Below, in pieces: positions 7,431 to 12,477 of a stretch of DNA of 12,477 bases. The notes under the pieces are model-generated. The model did not search any database, was not told the origin of the DNA, and worked only from the letters and a program-made list of their open reading frames with translations. Position numbers and translations under genes: made by a program. Location of the stretch: assembly GCA_030596585.1 (NCBI GenBank), contig JAUVJM010000032.1, forward strand, positions 1 through 12,477, written 5' to 3'. Position 1 is the first letter of the stretch; every line of letters begins with the position of its first letter. This DNA is from a bacterium (GTDB lineage Bacteria > NPL-UPA2 > JAUVJM01).

Positions 7431-7517
7431 GTCATTCTGAGAAGCGTTAGCGACGAAGAATCTCTATAGATTCTTCGCGGAGTTTATACTGAGCGAAACG
7501 AATGTGCTCAGAATGAC
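7431..7517. repeat. GTCATTCTGAG palindromic element, copy B (two arms)
   Basis: This 87-base imperfect palindrome opens with GTCATTCTGAG (7431-7441) and closes with CTCAGAATGAC (7507-7517). Its centre is a perfect 9-bp stem, GAAGAATCT (7455-7463) and AGATTCTTC (7468-7476), with a 4-base loop. It lies 25 bases upstream of the YfhO start, inside the probable leader if the candidate promoter at 7543 is used. The right arm is nearly the reverse complement of copy A, so A and B form an inverted pair around the YfhO gene. Confidence 0.8.
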
Positions 7518-7542
7518 ATGTAATATTTGCTGTAGAGAGCCG

Positions 7543-7571
7543 ATTATAAGTTGGCATTTTAGTGAAACACT
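7543..7571 (-). promoter_or_regulatory. Possible promoter for the YfhO gene
   Basis: On the minus strand a perfect TATAAT lies at 7543-7548, between the thioredoxin stop (7570) and repeat B. The -35 position (AGTGTT or GTGTTT, spacing 16-17) is poor. If used, the transcript would begin near 7535 with a leader of about 130 bases containing the whole B hairpin. Read-through from the thioredoxin gene is an alternative. Confidence 0.3.
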
Positions 7572-7890
7572 ATACTATGTGAGGGTCAATCATAGATTCA
7601 AGCCTGGATGCAGGGACCGCACCTGCTACTTTTTCTACGACTTTGCCGTCTTTGAAAACTGCCAGTGTCGGTATGCTCATAATGCCGTACTCGCGTGCCG
7701 TGCCCGGAGCCTCGTCAACGCTTAGTTTGCACACTTTCAATTTTCCCTGATATTTTTCGGCTATTTGTTCTATAACAGGCGCAACCATCTTGCATGGCAT
7801 ACACCATGCTGCCCAGAAGTCTACCAGGACAGGAATGTCCGATTCCAGCACTTCCTGCTTGAAATTCGTGTCGTCTACCCTCATTTCCAT
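7570..7890 (-). CDS. trxA: Thioredoxin with CMPC active site
   Basis: This 106-residue single-domain thioredoxin reduces protein disulfides in the cytosol. It has no signal peptide. The active site is W29-C30-M31-P32-C33-K34, with buried D24 in VDFWAAW and the cis-proline loop SIPT (72-75), followed by FKDGKVVEKVAG (79-90). Length and motif order fit canonical thioredoxin, but the second active-site position is Met rather than the usual Gly (WCGPC), which may shift redox potential or partner choice. C54 is an extra cysteine. The first ATG (7888-7890) is chosen because GAAAGGA lies 6 bases upstream (7897-7903); an ATG two codons later is possible. The gene begins 13 bases after the DUF4139 stop and is probably co-transcribed with it. 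No thioredoxin reductase is in the window. Confidence 0.93.
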   Translation of the reverse strand: MEMRVDDTNFKQEVLESDIPVLVDFWAAWCMPCKMVAPVIEQIAEKYQGKLKVCKLSVDEAPGTAREYGIMSIPTLAVFKDGKVVEKVAGAVPASRLESMIDPHIV

Positions 7891-7903
7891 TTCTTTTCCT
7901 TTC

Positions 7904-9406
7904 TTACCACGTATAGTGGACGTGATACGTTATTGTCTTCTCGCCATTGGGCGGAACCTGGACCCGGAATTCAACCGTCCGCGCATCGATTTTGAGGAAT
8001 CTGTTGCTTTTCTCGACTATTTCCCAGTTGTGCCACCGGTAAAGATGTTCCACGGCACGCACCTCAACCTGTTTGTCTTTATGGTTCCTCAGCTTTATTT
8101 CGAACCATTCATCGCACATCCTCCGGCTGCTGTCTATCTTGTAATTTGTCTGCCGCCGCTTGCCGACAATATCAAAAGCGTTGCCTGTATAAAGACGCAC
8201 CGTTTCATCCTTCGGTGTATGGTCAATGATGTTTTCCCCGATGAATTCGTTGCGTTTATCTTCATCCTGGCGGTACAGTTTCATTGTGCCTTTCGGCAGA
8301 GCGATGCCTAAATGGTTTTCCTTTGAGTTCTTGAATTCGAGCATTACCCAGATCTTGGGGTTGCATTCCGTGCCGTATTCAGGTTTGTTCCGGATCGAGC
8401 GGATGTCCCAGCCCCGGTAGCGGCGCCCTATCTGTGCCCCGTCATAGACATAGAGTTTCTTTGCCTGGGCATGGCTTGCACGAATGAACTCCACCTGTTT
8501 TATTTCCCTGTCTCTCAGAGTTGTGGGTCTTTGGAGAGTGTAGAGATGGTATTCCTCAAACGCCTTTTCGCTGACCGCTGCCCCCGCGTGAGGAGCACGC
8601 CCGGCGCTCTCCTCCAGCGAATACAATCTTCTCTCTTCGGGCTTCAACTTACTCACATCACCCGCCATAAGCTTTATCTTTGCTTTCTTGAACTCATGAC
8701 CGCTCTGGTTATCCATTGTCACCCAGCCAACCATATCAAAAGTGTCTCCCTCTTCAGGGAAAAGAATGTTATACGTTGCTTCCCATCTCATTCCTCCGGT
8801 GATATAGGAGAGTTCGCACTTGTGTTTTCCCCTCCTACCCGACCACAGTTTCCACAGAAGGGTAGGCTTCAGAAAAGATTCTGGGTCCAGTTCCCTGAAG
8901 GTTGGCTTCCCCGGAAGACCAAACTTAATCTTGCTGTCTATCAATACAATCGGCTGGTTGGATGAACCATAACCCAATGCTTGCTGGCGCATCGTATACT
9001 GCCGCCCGAAACGGCTGTAGGCTTGAGTGTGCGGAACGTAGCCGCTCCTGATTAGAGTGCCTTTCTTGATTTCCGTCACTCCCGTTTTGGGATTCGTGAT
9101 TTCAAATTCTATTTTTTTACCCTCCAGTTTTGAAAGCAGAAGTCCCTCGCTCAGAGGCTCGGATTCGTAATTCTGCTCCAGAATCTGTATGTTCCCGGGA
9201 TATGAGATATCTCTCAGCATAACTGATTCCGGTTCCATATGGCGGGTTATGTCTGTGACCCGGAGTTCATTCTCCCCTTTTCTGAGTTCAAAGCTGCGGT
9301 CTTCTTTGACTACGGCAAAGTTCTGGTTGTAGATGGTGAGACTTGTCTGAGCATCCGCGGCTGCTCCGAGGAAGAGGAGCAATGCAAATATGACAAAACT
9401 TTTCAT
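7904..9406 (-). CDS. Secreted DUF4139-domain protein
   Basis: This 500-residue exported protein is recognised as DUF4139-like from its overall build. A signal peptide at 1-19 (hydrophobic VIFALLLFLGAAADA, probable cleavage before Q20) is followed by TIYNQNFAVVKEDRSFEL, GLLLSKLEGKKIEFE (88-102), LSYITGGMRWEATYNI and a C-terminal NGEKTITYHVHYTW. DUF4139 proteins are beta-rich and of unknown function. A longer frame reaches 9505, but the ATG at 9404-9406 is preferred: GGAGG lies 8 bases before it (9415-9419), it creates the signal peptide, and the promoter at 9438-9466 lies downstream of the longer start. It should be periplasmic or surface-exposed, with no second membrane anchor seen. It is followed after 13 bases by thioredoxin. 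Confidence 0.87.
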   Translation of the reverse strand: MKSFVIFALLLFLGAAADAQTSLTIYNQNFAVVKEDRSFELRKGENELRVTDITRHMEPESVMLRDISYPGNIQILEQNYESEPLSEGLLLSKLEGKKIEFEITNPKTGVTEIKKGTLIRSGYVPHTQAYSRFGRQYTMRQQALGYGSSNQPIVLIDSKIKFGLPGKPTFRELDPESFLKPTLLWKLWSGRRGKHKCELSYITGGMRWEATYNILFPEEGDTFDMVGWVTMDNQSGHEFKKAKIKLMAGDVSKLKPEERRLYSLEESAGRAPHAGAAVSEKAFEEYHLYTLQRPTTLRDREIKQVEFIRASHAQAKKLYVYDGAQIGRRYRGWDIRSIRNKPEYGTECNPKIWVMLEFKNSKENHLGIALPKGTMKLYRQDEDKRNEFIGENIIDHTPKDETVRLYTGNAFDIVGKRRQTNYKIDSSRRMCDEWFEIKLRNHKDKQVEVRAVEHLYRWHNWEIVEKSNRFLKIDARTVEFRVQVPPNGEKTITYHVHYTW

Positions 9407-9437
9407 TGTCTTATCCTCCCTTTTTACGTTCCTGCGA

Positions 9438-9466
9438 AGTATAACACAGCGGCAAAGATTTTTCAA
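9438..9466 (-). promoter_or_regulatory. Near-consensus sigma70-type promoter for the DUF4139-trxA unit
   Basis: On the minus strand TTGAAA (9461-9466) and TATACT (9438-9443) are separated by exactly 17 bases (9444-9460). Each hexamer differs from consensus by one base. Transcription would start near 9431, leaving a ~25-base leader with GGAGG before the ATG at 9406. This fixes the downstream start of the DUF4139 gene. Confidence 0.75.
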
Positions 9467-9487
9467 TTGCTTCCCGAACGATTGTGT

Positions 9488-9515
9488 TTTGCTGTTCACT
9501 GGCAACTGACCACTG
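9488..9515 (-). repeat. CAGNNNN heptad array between the DUF4139 and enolase genes
   Basis: On the minus strand four consecutive 7-base units occur: CAGTGGT (9509-9515), CAGTTGC (9502-9508), CAGTGAA (9495-9501) and CAGCAAA (9488-9494). The array sits just upstream of the DUF4139 promoter, in the 210-base divergent spacer. It belongs to the same kind of repeat as those at 1989 and 12393. Confidence 0.6.
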
Positions 9516-9525
9516 CTTTTCTAGC

Positions 9526-9554
9526 TTGCTTGGATGACTAAAGTATGATAAAAG
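9526..9554 (+). promoter_or_regulatory. Weak candidate promoter region for the enolase operon
   Basis: TATGAT at 9544-9549 is the best -10-like hexamer ahead of enolase, but it has no good -35 partner at 15-19 bases. An alternative reading pairs TTGCTT (9526-9531) with TAAAAG (9549-9554) at 17 bases. Either way the start would be 55-65 bases before the ATG. The rest of the divergent spacer shows only the heptad array and the minus-strand promoter. Confidence 0.25.
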
Positions 9555-9616
9555 TAAGTCTGTTAGGGTGTGTTTTGACGGGGTTAGGGCAAAATGAAAC
9601 ATGAGGAGAGATGCTA

Positions 9617-10894
9617 ATGAAGATTGAGGAGATTAAGGCGAGGGAAATTCTTGATTCTCGCGGGAATCCGACGGTTGAAGCGGACGTTCGTCTTCAGGAT
9701 GGAGTCACGGGCAGGGCAAGCGTTCCTTCGGGAGCATCTACCGGCGAGCACGAAGCTGTTGAACTGCGGGATGGGGACAGCAAACGGTATATGGGGAAAG
9801 GGGTTCTGAAGGCAGTCAATAATGTGAAGGATGTGATTGCGCCCGAGCTTCTGGGAGTGGATGCGAGTGACCAGGAAAAAGTAGATAATACGATGATAAA
9901 ACTTGATGGAACGGACAACAAGAGCCGTCTGGGGGCGAATTCAATGCTTGCGGTTTCCCTTGCTGCAGCGAAGGCTTCTGCCGCATCGGCCGGTAAGCCG
10001 CTGTACCGCTATCTTGGAGTGGATGAGGCAAGGCAATTGCCGGTCCCGATGATGAACGTTATCAACGGCGGGAAGCATGCCGACAACAATGTGGATTTGC
10101 AGGAGTTTATGATAATGCCTGTCGGAGCGGGCAGTTTTTCTGAAGCACTCAGAATGGGAGCGGAGGTTTTTCACAGGTTGAAAGAAGTCCTGAAAAGCAA
10201 GGGATACCAGACTGCTGTTGGTGATGAGGGAGGGTTTGCTCCCAACCTTGGTTCCAACAGGGAAGCCATTGAGGTCATCGTCTCGGCAATAGAGAAAGCA
10301 GGCTATAAACCGGGCGATGACGTTGCCATTGCACTTGACCCGGCGGCGAGTTCCTTCTATAGCGAAGGTATATATGTTCTCAGCGCGGAGAAGAGCCGGA
10401 AATCCTCAAGTGAGATGATTGATTATTATGAAGAGTTTTTGGATTCTTATCCAGTTGTTTCTATTGAAGACGGGTTAGCAGAAGATGACTGGGAAGGCTG
10501 GAAGGAAATGACGGGAAGATTGGGAAAGAAAATCCAGATTGTCGGGGATGACCTTTTTGTCACCAACGTGAGGAGACTTGAGCGCGGGATTAGCGAAAAG
10601 GCGGCTAATTCTATCTTGATAAAGGTGAATCAGATTGGGACTCTGACCGAGACGTTGAGTACGATCAGACTTGCCAAAGATTCCGGTTATACTACGGTGA
10701 TTTCGCACAGGTCGGGAGAGACTGAAGATACGACTATTGCAGATATTTCCGTGGGGGCTGATGTCGGTCAGATAAAATCAGGGAGTCTTTCCAGGAGCGA
10801 GCGCGTTGCCAAATACAACCAGCTGCTGCGTATTGAGGAAGAACTCGGTTCTCGCGCAGTATTCATGGGAAGGAAGGTTCTTGCGGCACAATAA
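9617..10894 (+). CDS. eno: Enolase (phosphopyruvate hydratase)
   Basis: This 425-residue enzyme converts 2-phosphoglycerate to phosphoenolpyruvate in glycolysis and gluconeogenesis. It also scaffolds RNA degradation in some bacteria. The second ATG (9617) is used: AGGAG at 9604-9608 is 8 bases from it but only 2 from the ATG at 9611, and the protein then opens with the standard MKIEEIKAREILDSRGNPTV. Motifs are all present: mobile loop SGASTG (38-43), GGKHADN with H154, catalytic E204 in GDEGGFAPN, Mg ligands D241, E284 in SIEDGL and D311 in VGDDLFVTN, and catalytic K336 in LIKVNQIGTLTET. SHRSGETED (363-371), K387 and RSERVAKYNQLLRIE complete the family pattern. Length is normal for bacteria. 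It leads an operon with the FtsB-like gene, whose start overlaps its last codons. Confidence 0.99.
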   Translation: MKIEEIKAREILDSRGNPTVEADVRLQDGVTGRASVPSGASTGEHEAVELRDGDSKRYMGKGVLKAVNNVKDVIAPELLGVDASDQEKVDNTMIKLDGTDNKSRLGANSMLAVSLAAAKASAASAGKPLYRYLGVDEARQLPVPMMNVINGGKHADNNVDLQEFMIMPVGAGSFSEALRMGAEVFHRLKEVLKSKGYQTAVGDEGGFAPNLGSNREAIEVIVSAIEKAGYKPGDDVAIALDPAASSFYSEGIYVLSAEKSRKSSSEMIDYYEEFLDSYPVVSIEDGLAEDDWEGWKEMTGRLGKKIQIVGDDLFVTNVRRLERGISEKAANSILIKVNQIGTLTETLSTIRLAKDSGYTTVISHRSGETEDTTIADISVGADVGQIKSGSLSRSERVAKYNQLLRIEEELGSRAVFMGRKVLAAQ

Positions 10895-11195
10895 TTTTAT
10901 AATCAAGATAGCGCTGATTGCCGGCATCGGGGCTATTTTCCTCTATCCGGGGTACCGGCGTCTCCGGTCGTTCAATCATAGGCTGGAACTACTGAACGGC
11001 GATATCAGGATTTTGGAGGAGAAGAACAGAAAGCTCAGAGAGGAAATTGAGGCGCTGGAGAACGACCCATTCCGCTTGGAGGAGCGGGCACGTAAAATGG
11101 GATTGATGAAAGAGGGGGAAGTCTTATACAAGGTTATCGAAGAGGAGGAGAACGATGAAAGTGAATCAGGAGAATCTGAAACGGCTGGACACTGA
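10881..11195 (+). CDS. FtsB/DivIC-like septum formation initiator protein
   Basis: This small bitopic membrane protein (104 residues with the chosen start) belongs to the FtsB/DivIC group, which bridges FtsQ/DivIB and FtsL in the divisome. Residues 6-22 are hydrophobic (one membrane span, cytoplasmic N-terminus). Residues 27-60 are a charged heptad-rich coiled coil, followed by the family motif DPFRLEERARKMGLMKEGEVLYKV (62-85, broken here only as a range). The tail 86-104 is strongly acidic. No ATG fits: the TTG at 10881 is chosen because GGAAGGAAGG (10868-10877) lies just upstream within enolase. A longer reading from TTG 10806 would lie over enolase by 89 bases and is unlikely. It overlaps enolase by 14 bases and the next gene by 41. 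Next-to-enolase placement is common for ftsB. Confidence 0.82.
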   Translation: MRHNNFIIKIALIAGIGAIFLYPGYRRLRSFNHRLELLNGDIRILEEKNRKLREEIEALENDPFRLEERARKMGLMKEGEVLYKVIEEEENDESESGESETAGH

Positions 11196-12279
11196 ATACG
11201 CAGAGTACATCGAAGGGGATAAGGTTGAGGCTTTCTTTGAAGATTTCGAAATCAATTTTGCGGCGGGGCACTGGTGTGCGGGGGATTTTGCCGACAGGTT
11301 TGCTACCTCCGGATACAACAGTGACAATCCGGATTTTAGCAGTGATGTTGTTGCTCAGATTAAGAGAGTTGCTCAGGCAAAAATAAAGGGAGTGGAGTTC
11401 CATGAATCCCTTTTCATAGATAAAAACTACAAGAAAGATTCTACGGTTATCGAGAGAGCGAAGGAAGCGCTGGCGAAGAATAAGGTGGTTCCCACAAATA
11501 TGAATACCGATCTCTTCAGCGACCCCAAGTGGAAGCTGGGAGGCATAACCAATGCGGATAGGGCTATCAGGGGACAGGCTCTGGAAGTAGCTCTGCAGGG
11601 AGTTGAGATTGCAAAGGAAATCGGCTGCGGAAGTGTGGCGCTCTGGCCGGGGTCAGACGGCTGGGACTATAATTTCCAGGTGAACTACGGCCGCCTTCTT
11701 GACTATTTCATTGACGGGTGTATTGCCATAAACAAGAAGACAAAAGAATTGGGTCTTCGCTTTGGAGTTGAGGCAAAACCGCATGAGCCTCGTGAGGGGA
11801 ATATGGTTATTGCTACCACCCACAAGGCGGCGCTGGTTGCCGGGATAGTCAACGAAGAATGCGGCGGCAGTAACATGGGAGTTGTAATAGATTATGGACA
11901 TGAACAGATGTATGCAAATGAGCCGGCGGATAATCTCTATACCCTGAAAAGGGCTGGAGTCCCGATTGTCAATTTCCATGTAAATAACGCCAAACTCCAC
12001 AGCAATGATGAGGATAGAGTTGCCGGTACGGGAGATAATTGGAGGCTGGCTGATTTCTGTTTCGCCGCAATTGATACGGAATACGAAGGATGGTTTGGCG
12101 AAGACCAGTTTACCTACAGAATGGACTCTGTAAAAGCGATGTCTCTATCGAGGGAGATATTTGCAAACGTCATGAAAAAAGCGCTGAAGATATACGCCGT
12201 GAAAGCTGACTTGGAAAAAGCTCAAGCCACGGGAGATGCCGGAGCTACCATTGACGTTGTGAAAAAGCATCTGATCTGA
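11155..12279 (+). CDS. Xylose-isomerase-like TIM-barrel sugar isomerase
   Basis: This 374-residue soluble protein looks like a divalent-metal sugar isomerase of the AP-endonuclease-2-like TIM-barrel superfamily, closest in pattern to xylose isomerase. ALWPGSDGWDY (162-172) corresponds to the XylA WGGREGYE strand. GVEAKPHEP (204-212) corresponds to EPKPxEP with metal ligand E206 and catalytic-type K208. IDYGHE (245-250), NFHVNNAKLHSND (273-285) and GWFGEDQFTYRMD (312-324) would supply the remaining ligands; the last resembles XylA WDTDQFPTDI. XylA proper is ~440 residues, so this is a shorter, divergent member, and the true sugar could be another aldose/ketose. AGGAGG at 11143-11148, 6 bases upstream, is a strong ribosome site. 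It starts 41 bases inside the FtsB-like gene. No sugar kinase or transporter is seen nearby. Confidence 0.8.
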   Translation: MKVNQENLKRLDTEYAEYIEGDKVEAFFEDFEINFAAGHWCAGDFADRFATSGYNSDNPDFSSDVVAQIKRVAQAKIKGVEFHESLFIDKNYKKDSTVIERAKEALAKNKVVPTNMNTDLFSDPKWKLGGITNADRAIRGQALEVALQGVEIAKEIGCGSVALWPGSDGWDYNFQVNYGRLLDYFIDGCIAINKKTKELGLRFGVEAKPHEPREGNMVIATTHKAALVAGIVNEECGGSNMGVVIDYGHEQMYANEPADNLYTLKRAGVPIVNFHVNNAKLHSNDEDRVAGTGDNWRLADFCFAAIDTEYEGWFGEDQFTYRMDSVKAMSLSREIFANVMKKALKIYAVKADLEKAQATGDAGATIDVVKKHLI

Positions 12280-12289
12280 ACACCTATTT

Positions 12290-12353
12290 GTCATTCTGAG
12301 CAAAGCGAAGAATCTCCATGTCATAAGAGGCCATTCGCTCTGCTCGGGGTGAC
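12290..12353. repeat. GTCATTCTGAG palindromic element, copy C
   Basis: A third family member begins 11 bases after the isomerase stop: GTCATTCTGAG (12290-12300) followed by CAAAGCGAAGAATCTCC. It closes with the degraded inverse CTCGGGGTGAC (12343-12353). The internal part differs from copies A and B. No T-tract indicates a terminator. Confidence 0.65.
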
Positions 12354-12392
12354 AGGGATGCGCAGTTACTTATGTCGCTGTGTATGATACTC

Positions 12393-12420
12393 TTTACTGA
12401 TCACTAATCACTGACCGCTG
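12393..12420 (-). repeat. CAGNNNN heptad array near the right edge
   Basis: On the minus strand four adjacent 7-base units are seen: CAGCGGT (12414-12420), CAGTGAT (12407-12413), TAGTGAT (12400-12406) and CAGTAAA (12393-12399). The probable gene fragment from the right edge ends inside it, so its last residues and stop codon derive from the array. Confidence 0.6.
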
Positions 12421-12477
12421 TATTTCGGGATGCAGGATACTCACCATTTCCTCCAGTGCTTCGACAAAAGTTACCGG
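12394..12477 (-). CDS. Probable 3' end of a minus-strand gene (partial, unidentified)
   Basis: Read on the minus strand from the window edge, an open frame of 27 codons encodes TFVEALEEMVSILHPEIQ and then a tail from the heptad array, ending at TAA (12394-12396). The composition looks like an amphipathic helix at a protein C-terminus. A second minus-strand frame is also open here, and the piece is too short to assign a family. The call rests on protein-like composition and on the parallel with the second DUF2229 gene, which also ends in a heptad array. Confidence 0.35.
   Translation of the reverse strand, partial: PVTFVEALEEMVSILHPEIQRSVISDQ

Noticed and set aside
7455..7476. The perfect 9-bp hairpin in copy B as a rho-independent terminator
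   Set aside because: The stem is AT-rich and no T-run follows on either strand; better explained as the centre of the repeat.
7904..9000. Long plus-strand frames opposite the DUF4139 and YfhO genes
   Set aside because: They are antisense shadows with no family resemblance, poor composition and no ribosome sites.
9407..9505. N-terminal extension of the DUF4139 frame up to 9505
   Set aside because: It lies across the promoter and the heptad array, lacks a ribosome site, and would bury the signal peptide.
9611..9616. First ATG for enolase
   Set aside because: Only 2 bases from AGGAG; the second ATG has proper spacing and matches the family start.
10806..10880. Longer FtsB-like start at TTG 10806
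   Set aside because: The added residues are cysteine/serine-rich shadow coding of enolase and precede the hydrophobic segment unnaturally.
12431..12477. Plus-strand ATG frame running off the right edge
   Set aside because: No ribosome site and His/Cys-rich low-quality translation; the minus-strand frame looks more protein-like.

Overview
The window carries ten complete or near-complete protein genes and one probable gene fragment. It looks like the chromosome of an anaerobic, probably Gram-negative, uncultured-type bacterium of mid GC content. The grounds are an oxygen-sensitive acyl-CoA dehydratase-type activase module, a Sec-exported DUF4139 protein, a standard bacterial enolase/FtsB pair and a sigma70-type promoter. 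Short dispersed palindromic repeats sit between genes. The phylum cannot be fixed by reading alone. No tRNA, rRNA, CRISPR array or transposase was seen.

Layout. (1) Bases 2-5016, + strand: two related DUF2229-type 'CoA activase' proteins joined by an ATGA overlap, then a 181-base gap filled by a palindromic repeat. Next come a BadF/HgdC-type ATPase activase, a nitroreductase 15 bases downstream, and a GT2 glycosyltransferase fused to a methyltransferase (ATGA overlap with the nitroreductase). (2) Bases 5078-7405, - strand: a large YfhO-family membrane protein, convergent with the GT2 gene and bracketed by inverted copies of a GTCATTCTGAG repeat. (3) Bases 7570-9406, - strand: a two-gene unit, a secreted DUF4139 protein followed by a CMPC thioredoxin, driven by a near-consensus promoter at 9438-9466. 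(4) Bases 9617-12279, + strand: enolase, an FtsB/DivIC-like septum protein and a xylose-isomerase-like TIM-barrel enzyme, each overlapping the next. (5) From 12280: a third GTCATTCTGAG repeat, then the probable 3' end of a minus-strand gene.

How the genes may work together. The activase and the two DUF2229 proteins look like a split version of the large fused activase/DUF2229 proteins found in anaerobes. No dehydratase alpha/beta subunits are in the window, so the target is unknown. The GT2 domain and the YfhO protein form a plausible surface-glycosylation pair: polyprenyl-phosphate sugar synthase plus membrane partner, as in the csbB/yfhO pairing of Firmicutes. The eno-ftsB adjacency is a common bacterial arrangement.

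The most unusual structural signal is repetitive DNA. There are three arrays of 7-bp CAGNNNN units (1989-2009 with outliers to 2031, 9488-9515, 12393-12420). Two of them run into the 3' ends of reading frames and appear to supply the last residues. There are also three members of a GTCATTCTGAG palindromic family and one composite GTCATTaCCCG/CGGGAATGACA element.
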